A DNA stretch of 56,851 nucleotides from RGDT01 sp964630925 (GCA_964630925.1 CAZVZK010000064.1:1-56851), one strand, 5' to 3'; positions 25,919 to 34,731 are shown, counted from the stretch's first letter. Notes: a model not told the origin generated them from the sequence alone. Made by a program: numbers and translations.

Positions 25919-27325
25919 CTACTCCTTGCGCACCACCTCGTCCATGCGTTTGCGCCAGGCGGCCAGCTTCGGCGTCATCTCGGCGGCGGTCTTAGCCGGC
26001 CTCAGGCGCGACACGTCGGTGTCGGCGTACAGCTCGCGCCACAGCTTCGCGTCGGAATCGGGGTTGGGCGTGTTCCCCTGCGCCTTGACCGCCTTGCGCC
26101 AGTTGCCGAGTAAACCCCGGATGAGTGCCGCACGGGTCTTCGACTCCGGCGTGTCGTCGAGGAGGTCCTTCTCCTCGCCGGGGTCCTTCGCCAGGTCGTA
26201 AACCTCCAGCTTGTCGGTGTCGTAGTGGAGGACGGCCTTGATCGTCCCGGTGCCGCGGACCGCCCCGCCGGGCCTCCCCCCCTGGTTGTTGTAATGCGGG
26301 AAGTGCCAGAACAGGATCCGCGACGGCCAGCCCTTGCCCTCGCGCGCGGCCTTCGCCCAGCTCACGCCGTCGAGGCCCTCCGGCGTCTTCACCCCGGCCA
26401 TTTCCAGCAGCGTCGGCAGGAGGTCGAGATTGACGACGGGGGAATCGACGACGGCCGGCCTGAGCTTGCCGGGGTGGCGGACGATCAGCGGCACGCGCAG
26501 GCCGCCCTCGTACAGGAAGCCCTTGCCGGCGCGGAATGGCGTGTTGTGCGTCGGCGCGTCGTCCCTCAGCTCGGGGACGTGCAGCCCGCCGTTGTCGCTG
26601 GTGAAGACGACGACGGTGTCGTCGGCGAGCTTCAGCTCTTCCAACTTCTTCAGCAGCAGGCCGACGCTGTCGTCCAGCGTCTCGATGACGGCGGCGTAGA
26701 CCGGGTTGAAGGCGTCCTTGTGCTTCTTGACGAGGTCGGGCTTCGCCGCCAGTGGGATGTGCGGGTTGTTGTGCGCGAGGTAGAGGAAGAACGGCCCCTT
26801 CCTGTTGTCCTCGATGAACTTCATCGCCCGCCGCGTCAGCTCGTATTCGCCCTTGCCGCCCTCCGTCTCCGAGGGCGTGGTGTTCGGCCTGCCGGCGAAC
26901 ACCACGTCGAAGCCCTGCCTGTCGGGCGTGAAGCCCTTGCCGCCCAGGTGCCACTTGCCGACGCACGCCGTCGCGTAACCGGCCTCCTTGAGATGCTCGG
27001 CGAGCGTCTTCTCCTCCAGCGGCAGCTCCTGGCGCATCTTAGGGTGCAGGAGCTTCTGCGAGGCGGCGTCCCGCCGTCCGGGGATGAAGCTGGTGAGGTG
27101 CAGCCGGGCCGGGTGCCGCCCCGTCATCAGGCCGGCCCGCGACGCCGAGCAGATCGGCTGCGAGCAGTACGCCGACGTGAAGCGCAGGCCCTGTGAGGCG
27201 AGCTTGTCGAGGTGCGGCGTCAGGTGGTCCTTGCGGCCGTAGCAGCGCAGGTCGTTGATGCCGAGGTCGTCGGCGTGGATGAGGACGATGTTCGGGGCGG
27301 CGAACAGCAGCGCGAGCGTGAGCAT
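25919..27325 (-). CDS. Secreted sulfatase (C-x-A-x-R type)
   Basis: 468 residues, arylsulfatase family S1. A minimal signal (MLTLALLFAAP) leads straight into the metal-binding NIVLIHADDLG strand (Asp19, Asp20). The modification site is PICSASR with Cys59, to be converted to formylglycine. The later TACVGKWHLG and VVVFTSDNGG segments are typical of the family. Such enzymes hydrolyse sulfate esters of polysaccharides in the periplasm or outside the cell. No true FGE is in the window, since both FGE-fold proteins lack catalytic cysteines; maturation must come from elsewhere. The start at 27325 is chosen because a longer open frame upstream has no homology. Confidence 0.93.
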   Translation of the reverse strand: MLTLALLFAAPNIVLIHADDLGINDLRCYGRKDHLTPHLDKLASQGLRFTSAYCSQPICSASRAGLMTGRHPARLHLTSFIPGRRDAASQKLLHPKMRQELPLEEKTLAEHLKEAGYATACVGKWHLGGKGFTPDRQGFDVVFAGRPNTTPSETEGGKGEYELTRRAMKFIEDNRKGPFFLYLAHNNPHIPLAAKPDLVKKHKDAFNPVYAAVIETLDDSVGLLLKKLEELKLADDTVVVFTSDNGGLHVPELRDDAPTHNTPFRAGKGFLYEGGLRVPLIVRHPGKLRPAVVDSPVVNLDLLPTLLEMAGVKTPEGLDGVSWAKAAREGKGWPSRILFWHFPHYNNQGGRPGGAVRGTGTIKAVLHYDTDKLEVYDLAKDPGEEKDLLDDTPESKTRAALIRGLLGNWRKAVKAQGNTPNPDSDAKLWRELYADTDVSRLRPAKTAAEMTPKLAAWRKRMDEVVRKE

Positions 27326-27390
27326 GGGAACTACCTCACCCCCTGACCCCTTACGGGGCCACGTTTCGTGACACTTGAAATCCTCTTGGT

Positions 27391-27675
27391 TCAATGTGGT
27401 GGCTGGCTGGACTGCCGGCCACGTCTCGGGGTGAGGATGCCGGGGGGGGCACCCCGCGCGGCCCTCGCGGCCCCCATCGCCGCCTCGCGCCCCTTCAGAC
27501 GCTCCTGACACGCCGCGAGCGCCTTGCGGTGCCCCTCCCGCCGCGCACGGGCCTGGGCTCCCGACTCCTTGATCCGCCTCCGGGCCTCCGTCTTGGCCCA
27601 GTCCCAGACGCCGCCCTTGATCGCCTTGGGCCCCTGCTCGATCCAGGTGCGCAGCCGTTTCGGAGAGAGGGGGGG
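27391..27675 (-). other. Coding-like stretch in frame after the MFS stop codon
   Basis: This 95-codon open stretch directly follows the MFS gene's TGA, in the same frame. It encodes a lysine/arginine-rich, helix-prone sequence (LRTWIEQGPKAIKGGVWDWA, then KTEARRRIKESGAQARARRE) that looks protein-like. There is no ATG or GTG at its head; the first in-frame ATG is late, and a CTG is the only early alternative. It could be a separate gene with a rare start, a decayed gene, or an ancestral extension of the transporter. The flank 27326-27390 shows no feature. Confidence 0.35.
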
Positions 27676-28830
27676 TCATTGCTGGGAGTGCATCAGGGCG
27701 AAGAACAGCGACGCGACGGTGAGGGCGAGGCACAGGAACATGGGGATGCGCAGGCCCGCCTGCACGTTCTTCTCGCGGGCGCTCCAGCCGACCAGGGGCG
27801 AGAGGATCAGGCTGCCCAGGGCCCCGCAGGCGAAGAGCAGGCCGAAGGCGGCCGCCGGGCCGTTCGTCGAGGCCTTCATCGTGCCGAGAATGGCGAGGAG
27901 CATGGGGAGCACGGGGCCGAGGCAGACGCCGAGGAGGACGAGCCAGCTGAGGGCCTGGGTGTGGCGGGCGGAGCCGGACATGTTGCCGAGGCAGACGGCG
28001 GCGAGGAGGGCGGGGACGACGAGGTAGACGGCGAGGACCTTGTCCCCTCCGGTGGTGACGTGCATGACCAGGCAGAGGAGGACGCGGGAGAGGACGAAGG
28101 AGCACCAGAACCAGGCGAGCCAGCGCGAGGCCGTGGCGGGCGGGTCGCCGTGGCTCTCGCAGTAGGTGGTGGCCCAGACGCAGACGAAGGCCTCCAGGGG
28201 GGCGTACATGAAGTAGACGAGGCCGGCGGCCCACACCGTGGGGTCGGTGACGAGGCCGAGGAGGGAAACGGCGCCGGGCGGGTCGAGGTCGGCCTCGGGG
28301 GTGAAGGCGCAGAGGGCGGCGGGGGAGGCGGCGAGGGCGCCGAGGAGGGCGAGCGCCCCGGGGAAGCCGGCGGCGGCGCGGAGGAGCTCGAACAGGGGGG
28401 GGGCGAGGAGGCCGCCCATGGCGATGAAGACCAGGCCGAGGTTGATGGAGGCGGCGGCCTCGTGCTTGCCGAGGAGGCCGGGCGGCATGAGGCGGAGGGC
28501 GCAGACGTAGAGGGCGCAGCCGCCGACGGCGGCGGCGAGGAGCGGGAGGGGTGAGCGGCTGCCGGGGCCGGAGAAGCCGGCGGCGAGGAGGGCGAGGGCG
28601 GCGAGGGCGGAGCCGCCGACGAGGGCGGGGCGAATGCCGAAGGTGTCGACGACGACGCCGGAGAGGCCCACGAGGGCGACGAGGGCGAGGTTGAGCAGGG
28701 GGAGCCAGAGGGCGAGGCGTGGGGCGGAGTCGGGCTTACGGGCGAGGGTGAGTTTCATGTGGGCGAGCAGGCCGGTGAGCAGCCCCGCCGACAGGCAACT
28801 GGCGAGCGTGAGCACGGTAACGGCTTGCAT
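27676..28830 (-). CDS. Major facilitator superfamily transporter
   Basis: 384 residues with about 10-12 hydrophobic segments (for example residues 5-24, 40-62, 70-90, 105-125, 137-157), typical of an MFS permease in the inner membrane. No substrate signature is evident. It is flanked by the sulfatase (same strand) and a divergent epimerase; a role in uptake of a degradation product is possible but unsupported. The final residues are MHSQQ before TGA, followed in frame by a coding-like stretch described separately. Confidence 0.85.
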   Translation of the reverse strand: MQAVTVLTLASCLSAGLLTGLLAHMKLTLARKPDSAPRLALWLPLLNLALVALVGLSGVVVDTFGIRPALVGGSALAALALLAAGFSGPGSRSPLPLLAAAVGGCALYVCALRLMPPGLLGKHEAAASINLGLVFIAMGGLLAPPLFELLRAAAGFPGALALLGALAASPAALCAFTPEADLDPPGAVSLLGLVTDPTVWAAGLVYFMYAPLEAFVCVWATTYCESHGDPPATASRWLAWFWCSFVLSRVLLCLVMHVTTGGDKVLAVYLVVPALLAAVCLGNMSGSARHTQALSWLVLLGVCLGPVLPMLLAILGTMKASTNGPAAAFGLLFACGALGSLILSPLVGWSAREKNVQAGLRIPMFLCLALTVASLFFALMHSQQ

Positions 28831-28946
28831 GCGGGCGTGGCCTCCCCTGGGTGTCCCCGTGCAGTCAGGCTACGGCGCGGGTGGGTAAAGGACGAACCCC
28901 GTAAGGTAGTTCGCCCCCGGCGCCGCGCCATCATCGGGCGGGGCCG

Positions 28947-28952
28947 TACAAT
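28947..28952 (+). promoter_or_regulatory. Candidate -10 box for the epimerase gene
   Basis: TACAAT ends 6 nt before the ATG at 28959, so transcription would begin at or within a base or two of the start codon, giving a leaderless mRNA. No clear -35 is visible. The ATG lacks a ribosome-binding site directly upstream, consistent with this. Confidence 0.4.
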
Positions 28953-28958
28953 CCCGGG

Positions 28959-29951
28959 ATGGGGAGGCTCCATGTCATCACCGGGGCGACGGGGATGCTG
29001 GGCGGCCACGTCGCCGAGGCGCTGCGTCGGCGCGGGGAGCGCGTGCGGGCCGTCGTGCGTCCGTCCTCCGACGCGTCCTGGCTGGAGGGGTTGGGCGTCG
29101 AGGTGGTGAGGGCGGATCTGGACGACGCGGCCTCGCTGCCGGCGGCGGTGGGCGGGGCCGACGTGGTGTACCACTGCGCGGCCAAGGTGGGGGACTGGGG
29201 GCCGTGGCGGCTGTTCCAGAAGGCGGTGGTGGAGACGACGGGGAACCTGCTGGTGGCGTGCCAGGCGGCGGGTGTAAGGCGGTTCCTGCATGTCAGCTCG
29301 ATCAACGTGTACGGCAGGGTGACGCCCCCTCCGGGGCACGCGATCACGGAGGAGGAGCCGCTGGGGCGGTCCCTGTGGTGGTGGGACCACTACTGCCGGG
29401 CGAAGATCGAGGCGGAGGGCCTGGTGCGGGCGTACCCGCTGCCGTGGACGGTGGTGCGGCCGAGCTGGATCTATGGCCCGCGTGACCGGAACTCGATCCC
29501 GCGGGTACTGCGGGCGGCGGAGGCCGGGACGATCAAGGTGGTGGGCGACGGGACGAACAAGTTGAACATCGTGTATGCGGAGGACGTGGCGGAGGGGGCG
29601 ATCCTGGCGGCGGCGGCGGAGCAGGCCGTGGGACGGGAGTATAACCTGTCGTCGTCGGGGGAGGTGACGCAGCGGCAGTTCCTGGACGCGCTCATGGACG
29701 CGCTGAAGCTGCCGCGGATCAGGAAGAGCGTGCCGTTCGGGCTGGCGTTCGCCGGCGGGTTCCTGATGGAGATGCTGGGGCGGGCGATGGGGTGGAAGGA
29801 GCCGCCGCAACTGACGCGGTACGCGGTGGCGCTGATCGGCAGGCCGACGAGCTACAGCACGGAGCGTGCGGCGCGGGAGCTGGGGTGGTCGCCGCGCGTG
29901 CATCCGCTGGAGGGGTTGCGGCGCGTGCTGGCGGCGCTGGGGAGAGGGTGA
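28959..29951 (+). CDS. NAD(P)-dependent epimerase/dehydratase (extended SDR)
   Basis: 330 residues. The N-terminal Rossmann motif TGATGMLGGH is at residues 8-17. A catalytic-type Tyr/Lys pair in YCRAK lies near 147-151, after the SSINVYG strand (Ser/Thr of the triad). The C-terminal half contains YNLSSSGEV, as in sugar epimerases and 3-beta-HSD-like enzymes. Likely substrates are nucleotide sugars or steroid-like hydroxy compounds; I cannot decide. Only 3 bp separate its stop from pyrF, so the two are probably co-transcribed. Confidence 0.9.
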   Translation: MGRLHVITGATGMLGGHVAEALRRRGERVRAVVRPSSDASWLEGLGVEVVRADLDDAASLPAAVGGADVVYHCAAKVGDWGPWRLFQKAVVETTGNLLVACQAAGVRRFLHVSSINVYGRVTPPPGHAITEEEPLGRSLWWWDHYCRAKIEAEGLVRAYPLPWTVVRPSWIYGPRDRNSIPRVLRAAEAGTIKVVGDGTNKLNIVYAEDVAEGAILAAAAEQAVGREYNLSSSGEVTQRQFLDALMDALKLPRIRKSVPFGLAFAGGFLMEMLGRAMGWKEPPQLTRYAVALIGRPTSYSTERAARELGWSPRVHPLEGLRRVLAALGRG

Positions 29952-29954
29952 AGG

Positions 29955-30818
29955 ATGAGTCACTTCGCTGACCGGCTGAATGGGAAGATCCGCGAGCGCG
30001 GCAACGCGCTGTGCCTGGGGCTGGACCCCCGCTGGGAGTCGCTGCCGGACACGGTGCGGGCGCGATTCGACCCGTCGGCCGAGGGGATGGCGGCGGCGTT
30101 CGAATGGTACTGCGGGCGGGTGCTGGAGTTGGCGGGGGCGCTGGTGCCGGCGGTGAAGCCGAACGCGGCGTTCTTCGAGGCCTGCGGCCCGGAGGGGATG
30201 CGGGCGATGCAGCGTCTGCTGGCGCAGGCGCGGACTCTCGGGGCGGTGACGATCCTCGACGGCAAGCGCAACGACATCGCCAGCACCGCGGCGGCGTATG
30301 CCGACGCGGCGTTCGGGGTGTGGGGGGCGGATTCGCTGACGGTGAACCCGTACCTGGGGCGCGACGCGGTGGAGCCGTTCCTGGCGAGTGCGCGGAGGTG
30401 TGGCGGCGGGGTGTTCGTGCTGGTCCGGACGAGCAACGCGGGCGCGGGGATGTTTCAGGACCTGCGCGTCGATGGCCGGCCGCTGTACCGCGTGGTCGGC
30501 GAGGGGGTGGCGGCGTGGGCGCGGGAGTCGCTCGGGGCGGACGGGCTCGGCGACGTGGGGGCGGTGGTGGGGGCGACGTATCCGGCGGAGCTGGCGGAAT
30601 TGCGGGCGGCGTTGCCGGAGGTGATCTTCCTGGTGCCGGGGTTCGGGGTGCAGGGGGGGACGGCGGCGGACGTGCGGGCGGCGTTCCGGGCGGACGGGCT
30701 GGGGGCGGTGGTGAACAGCTCGCGGGGGGTGCTGTTCCCGTTCAAGCCTGGGGAGGCGGGCTGGGAGAGGCGCGTGGTGGAGGCGGCGCGGGAGGCCGTG
30801 GCGGCGCTGCGGGTGTGA
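29955..30818 (+). CDS. pyrF: Orotidine 5'-phosphate decarboxylase (type 2)
   Basis: 287 residues, the last step of UMP synthesis: decarboxylation of orotidine monophosphate. The catalytic lysine motif is ILDGKRNDI near residue 100. The N-terminal LCLGLDPRWESLP and the later FVLVRTSN and VGATYP strands fit the longer type 2 family. Length is normal for that type. It follows the epimerase gene with a 3-bp gap. Confidence 0.95.
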   Translation: MSHFADRLNGKIRERGNALCLGLDPRWESLPDTVRARFDPSAEGMAAAFEWYCGRVLELAGALVPAVKPNAAFFEACGPEGMRAMQRLLAQARTLGAVTILDGKRNDIASTAAAYADAAFGVWGADSLTVNPYLGRDAVEPFLASARRCGGGVFVLVRTSNAGAGMFQDLRVDGRPLYRVVGEGVAAWARESLGADGLGDVGAVVGATYPAELAELRAALPEVIFLVPGFGVQGGTAADVRAAFRADGLGAVVNSSRGVLFPFKPGEAGWERRVVEAAREAVAALRV

Positions 30819-30860
30819 TTCATGCAGATGCTCAAGGGGCACCGGCCGCGGAAGCGTCTT

Positions 30861-30950
30861 CTATGGCTGGCGTTCGCGCCGGGAGGCCGGCTTGCGGGCC
30901 GGGGCCGCGCCCCGGCCGAAGATGATCGTGAAGACGTCGGTGATGGTCAT
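30861..30950 (-). CDS. Possible small protein (29 residues)
   Basis: A short minus-strand frame starting at 30950, preceded by AGAGGCAGG, encoding MTITDVFTIIFGRG and a basic, alanine-rich tail. It lies between pyrF and the PQQ-like gene. Ribosome-binding site and N-terminal composition look plausible, but there is no homology I can recognise, so this is a weak call. Confidence 0.25.
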   Translation of the reverse strand: MTITDVFTIIFGRGAAPARKPASRRERQP

Positions 30951-31080
30951 CGGCCTGCCTCTGTTCGCTTCCCTTGTCCGTCCGCCCGCGCCGCGGGCCA
31001 CGCCTCCGGCGATGTGGCCCGCCTGCCGTCGTGACCGCGTTGGCGCGGAATTCCTGGGGCGGGATTCGCGGCGCGGGTGG

Positions 31081-31086
31081 TACAAT
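31081..31086 (+). promoter_or_regulatory. Candidate -10 box for the PQQ-like operon
   Basis: TACAAT lies 29 nt upstream of the ATG at 31115. An alternative in-frame ATG at 31085 overlaps this hexamer, which supports 31115 as the start. No -35 element is clear. Confidence 0.35.
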
Positions 31087-31114
31087 GCAGTCTTGCCCGC
31101 CGCCGGTGCCTACC

Positions 31115-32095
31115 ATGTGCCTCCTGCTGCTCGCCCTCCTGGCCGACCCGGAGCCGAAGGCGCCGCCCGCGCCGCCCGGCCCGGACTTCCACGTCGTCCC
31201 CTGGGGGCTGATCACCGGCGACGGCAAGGCGGCGTTCGTCCGCGGCGAGGACGGGATCGCCGCGTTGAACGCCACAACCGGCGAGCTGGTGTGGGCGACG
31301 GTGGAGGGGCCGTTCCGCCCGCTGGCGCTGGGCGGCGGGCTCCTCCTGACCCGCGAGGCGGTGGAGAAGAAGCCGAACGCCCTGCGGATCGTCGCGTTCG
31401 ATTTCGGCACGGGCAGGGCGAAGTGGCAGACCGAGCCAGTCGTCCTCCCCGACTGGGTGGCCGTCGAGAAGCCGCCGTGGGGGCGGGCGTTCCACGCCGA
31501 GGCCGTCGTCGATAAGGGGTCGCTCCTGGTGCGCTGGAAGGCGAACGCCTGGTGGAACAAGGGGGCGGCCCCGACACGCGAGGAGGAGAGGGCCGCCCGC
31601 AAGGAGGCGGAGGGCGTGTTGAAGGTGAGCCTCAAGGGCGGCAAGGTGGAGCGTCTGGGGGCGGACGCGATGCCGTTGGCGAAGGAGCCGCGTTCGTTGT
31701 TCACCGTCGAACGCGTGCGCGACGGCGGCAGGAGGGTGCTCCTCCAGTGGCCCGACGGGCGCAAATTGCCCCTGATCGAGCTCGCCGTCGGGCACGTCCT
31801 GCCCGTCGCGGCGCTCGACCGGAAGTCCGTCGCCGTCGTCTGGCCGGATAAGGGGAAAGGCAAGCTATTCAGCGCGGCCACGGGCAAGGAGATCGGGGCG
31901 TTCACGCCCTCGACGGGCGTCGTGTCGGTGGACGTGGCGGGTGGCCGCGTCCTCCTGCTGAGCGAGCGGATCGTGCCGGGGGGCGGCTTGCCGCCGAGGT
32001 ACAAACGCACCCTGGAGGCGCACGACCCGAAGACGGGCAAGGCCCTGTGGTCGCGCGACGCCGAGGCCAGGATCGAACACCGTCTGCCCAGGTGA
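31115..32095 (+). CDS. Exported PQQ-like beta-propeller protein 1
   Basis: About 326 residues. A short hydrophobic start (MCLLLLALLA) precedes repeated propeller blades with the ...GDGKAAFVRG.DGIAALNATTGELVW... pattern and later AHDPKTGKALWSRD. These resemble PQQ_2 blades, here used as a binding or scaffold fold; no PQQ-dehydrogenase residues are seen. It is paralogous to the next gene (shared pattern W...GDGK...L...ATG..LW, GANAW..G). The three-gene run with the second propeller and acetamidase has gaps of 17 and 7 bp and is likely one operon. Confidence 0.8.
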   Translation: MCLLLLALLADPEPKAPPAPPGPDFHVVPWGLITGDGKAAFVRGEDGIAALNATTGELVWATVEGPFRPLALGGGLLLTREAVEKKPNALRIVAFDFGTGRAKWQTEPVVLPDWVAVEKPPWGRAFHAEAVVDKGSLLVRWKANAWWNKGAAPTREEERAARKEAEGVLKVSLKGGKVERLGADAMPLAKEPRSLFTVERVRDGGRRVLLQWPDGRKLPLIELAVGHVLPVAALDRKSVAVVWPDKGKGKLFSAATGKEIGAFTPSTGVVSVDVAGGRVLLLSERIVPGGGLPPRYKRTLEAHDPKTGKALWSRDAEARIEHRLPR

Positions 32096-32112
32096 ACAAC
32101 GGAGGACCGACC

Positions 32113-33045
32113 ATGTCTGCCATCCTGCTGATGATCCTGGCCGCGCCGCCTTCCTACGCCGCCACGTGGGGCGTGGTGTCGGGCGACGGCAAGTCGGTCT
32201 ACCTGCGGACCGACAAGGGGCTGGAGGCGCTCGACGGCGCCACGGGCAAGCCGCTGTGGACGGCGGAGGGGGCGCGTCCCGTCGCCGAGGCCGGGGGCGT
32301 GCTGGTCGCCTACGGCGCGGGCAAGGGCGGCATGCGTCTGGTAGGCCTCGACGTGAAGACGGGCAAGAAGAAATGGGACAAGACGGTCCCGCTGATCGAC
32401 GGGGTGGGCGTCAGCAACGGGCCGGGCCGGTCCTTCTCGGCCAGGGCGGCTGAGGCGCGCGGGTCGCTGCTCGTCGGCTACCGGGCGAACGCCTGGTACT
32501 ACGGCGGGGCCCGGCCTTCGCCCGAGATCGAGAAGGCCGCCCGCAAGGAGGACATCGGCACGCTGAAGATCGACCCGGCGACGGGCGAGCTCGAGAAGCT
32601 GGCCGGCGACAAGTTGCCCCCCGCGCCGCCGCCCCGCAACGGCGACGTGATCTTCAGCGTGGAGCAGGGCGCCCGTGTCGTGCTGCGGCGAACGAAGGGC
32701 GGCGAGACGCTGCCGGCGGTGACGCTGTCCGAGAAGCCCGCCCAGGCCGCCGTCGCGCTCGACGGCAAGGTGGTGCTGGTGCAGACGGGGGGCGACGAGA
32801 AAAGGGTGTCGTGGAAGGCGGTGGACCCCGCGACGGGCGAGGGCGTGGGGCGGTTCGAGACGCGGGGCGGCGTCCACTCAATGGACGCGGCGGCGGGGCG
32901 GGCGTTCGCCTTCACCGACGAGAAGCCGCGGGCGATGCCGTTCGGCACGTTCGCCCGTACGCTGGAGGTGATCGACCTGAAGACGGGCAAGGCGATCTGG
33001 TCACGCAAGGGCGAGAGCGTGTCCAACTTCCCGCCGCCGCCGTGA
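32113..33045 (+). CDS. Exported PQQ-like beta-propeller protein 2
   Basis: 310 residues. The N-terminus MSAILLMILAAPPSYA is a minimal signal sequence. Propeller blades are recognisable as VSGDGKSVYLRTDKGLEALD, LDVKTGKKKW and EVIDLKTGKAIWSRKG. It is a tandem paralogue of the preceding gene, and both share the RANAWYYGG / KANAWWNKG segment. Function is unknown; binding or scaffolding in the periplasm is a reasonable guess. GGAGG precedes the ATG by 8 nt. Confidence 0.8.
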   Translation: MSAILLMILAAPPSYAATWGVVSGDGKSVYLRTDKGLEALDGATGKPLWTAEGARPVAEAGGVLVAYGAGKGGMRLVGLDVKTGKKKWDKTVPLIDGVGVSNGPGRSFSARAAEARGSLLVGYRANAWYYGGARPSPEIEKAARKEDIGTLKIDPATGELEKLAGDKLPPAPPPRNGDVIFSVEQGARVVLRRTKGGETLPAVTLSEKPAQAAVALDGKVVLVQTGGDEKRVSWKAVDPATGEGVGRFETRGGVHSMDAAAGRAFAFTDEKPRAMPFGTFARTLEVIDLKTGKAIWSRKGESVSNFPPPP

Positions 33046-33052
33046 GGCCGAC

Positions 33053-34018
33053 ATGCAGCGCATCGTCCGTGACCAGGCCCGCAAGTACGCCTTCGACTGG
33101 CGCGACGAGCCGCTGCTGCGTGTCAAGCCCGGCGAGCCGTTCGAGGCCGAGACGTGGGACGCCTCGACGGGGTATATCAAGACCGAGGCCGACCTCGCCA
33201 TCCCTGCGAGGCGGCCCGGCTTCGACAGGGTGCCGCCGCTGGCCAACCCCATCGCCGGGCCCGTATTCGTCGAGGGGGCGGAGCGCGGCGACGTGCTGGT
33301 GGTCGAGATCGAGCGCATCGAGGTGGGCGAATACTCGTGGTGCGCCATCGGCCCAAAACGCGGGCCGCTGGGCGAGAGCACGCGCTGGCCCGAATTGTCG
33401 GGGCAGTACACGACGAAGGTGTTCCGCCACGAGAAGGGCCCATCGGGCACGACGGCGGACGGGGTGTTGCACTTCAGCGAGCGGATCAAATGGCCGATCA
33501 CGCCGTTCGTGGGGACCATCGGCGTGGCGCCGGACCGCGAAGTGTGCACGAGCCTGGACGGGCAGGGCGAGTGGGGCGGCAACCTGGACGTGAGGGATGT
33601 CTGCCCCGGCAACAAGATCATGCTGCCGGTGCATCATCCGGGGGCGCTGTTCTACCTGGGCGACGTGCACGCCAGCCAGGGCGACACGGAGTTCACCGGC
33701 ACGGCGGCGGAGACGACGGCGGCGGTGCGTGTGAAGCTGTCGCTGGTGAAGCAGAAGCGCATCCCGTGGATGCGGATCGAGAAGCCGGATTCCATCGTCG
33801 CCGTCCATGCGTCGCGGCCGCTGGAGGTGGCCGTCGAGACGGCGACGACGCACCTGATGGACTGGCTGATCACCGAGCACGGCTTCTCGCCGGCGGACGC
33901 CTACTGCCTGGTCAGCACCTGCCCCGACTTCCGCATCAACGTCTACCAGATGTGCAAGATTGCCCGGCTGTCGTTCGTGGCCGGAGCAGAAATCCCGAAG
34001 CGGTACATAGTTACGTAG
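33053..34018 (+). CDS. Acetamidase/formamidase family protein
   Basis: 321 residues of the FmdA_AmdA family, which hydrolyse short-chain amides to ammonia and an acid. Typical segments are NPIAGPVFVEGAERGDVLVV, the GHG-equivalent GDVHASQGDTEFTG near residue 205, and the DAYCLVSTCPDFRINVYQM stretch near the C-terminus. The last 22 residues end at 34018; a second, diverged copy of this same end occurs at 35745-35825, on the far side of a small island. The gene's last codons are AT-richer (GGA GCA GAA) than the rest, which suggests that this end was supplied by the island. Confidence 0.92.
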   Translation: MQRIVRDQARKYAFDWRDEPLLRVKPGEPFEAETWDASTGYIKTEADLAIPARRPGFDRVPPLANPIAGPVFVEGAERGDVLVVEIERIEVGEYSWCAIGPKRGPLGESTRWPELSGQYTTKVFRHEKGPSGTTADGVLHFSERIKWPITPFVGTIGVAPDREVCTSLDGQGEWGGNLDVRDVCPGNKIMLPVHHPGALFYLGDVHASQGDTEFTGTAAETTAAVRVKLSLVKQKRIPWMRIEKPDSIVAVHASRPLEVAVETATTHLMDWLITEHGFSPADAYCLVSTCPDFRINVYQMCKIARLSFVAGAEIPKRYIVT

Positions 34019-34046
34019 GTCGCGTACCAGATGTGCACCGCGATTT

Positions 34047-34064
34047 CTGTCAAGAATCTGTCAA
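34047..34064 (+). repeat. 18-bp direct repeat, left copy
   Basis: CTGTCAAGAATCTGTCAA occurs here and again at 35622-35639, 1575 bp away, in the same orientation. The two copies flank the HTH and endonuclease genes, just inside the duplicated acetamidase 3' ends. It contains a tandem CTGTCAA unit. Confidence 0.8.
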
Positions 34065-34101
34065 AAATGCTCCGTACATCTGATACGCATTGCGGCTGAT
34101 A

Positions 34102-34311
34102 TTACGGAAGTCGTGTGACGGGCTGAACTTGAGCCGATTCGTCCGCAAACAGCCGCCTGATGCTCTTAGCGACCACGGGCCTGATCTTCCGCTTGCCGGA
34201 AAGCCAGTGCCGAACGGCACGGGGAGAAACGGGCAAGGCCCGCGCCAGTTTCGTCTGCCAGCGTGGGCCATAGAGTCGTTCACCGATGTTGCGGAGTTCG
34301 CCTGGGGTCAT
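34102..34311 (-). CDS. Small HTH DNA-binding protein
   Basis: 69 residues from the ATG at 34311, which has AGGTGG upstream; an ATG at 34395 would add 28 residues but has no ribosome-binding site. The sequence LYGPRWQTKLARALPVSPRA followed by VRHWLSGKRKIRP is a Cro/CI-like helix-turn-helix found in many short phage, plasmid and island proteins. It lies in the AT-rich island and is divergent from the endonuclease. A regulator of that gene is a plausible role. Confidence 0.75.
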   Translation of the reverse strand: MTPGELRNIGERLYGPRWQTKLARALPVSPRAVRHWLSGKRKIRPVVAKSIRRLFADESAQVQPVTRLP

Positions 34312-34731
34312 GCCACCTGCCGCAAGTAACTGGCGTAGTTGCCGGCCGCGTCGGGAGAGACATAACGGACCACCTCTTAGCGGTTTACGTTGCATGAGCG
34401 GTAAACTGTAAATGCTTCTTCAGCGCTGTAGGATTATTCACGCACTTTCTTCATCCATATTTCTTTGGACTACTGTTATTCAATATCAATTTATATCATA
34501 TATACAGATTTCATCTCCCATGCTGTATAGAGAATAGATGAGCATTGTTCCTCGCGCAAGCGGTTTCTTCGATGCATGAAAAAGGCCGGATCGGAAGGCC
34601 GGGGTTCAGGTACGCTCATCATCGTGACCGCATCCGCGCTGGCCGGGGCCGCAGCAGGCGCGGGCACGCGCGGCAGCGCAGGCAGGCGCATATAATCAGG
34701 GCAATGATCTTCCACGGAACCGGAGCGCCCC
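34312..34731. other. AT-rich gene-free stretch of the island
   Basis: About 34380-34560 is strikingly AT-rich for this genome (for example TTATTCAATATCAATTTATA and nearby). I see no credible gene. A TATAAT at 34691 lies upstream of the endonuclease. The composition points to foreign origin. Confidence 0.7.
34691..34696 (+). promoter_or_regulatory. Candidate -10 box for the endonuclease gene
   Basis: TATAAT lies 35 nt before the ATG at 34732, consistent with a leader of about 28 nt. No convincing -35 is visible. Confidence 0.45.
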
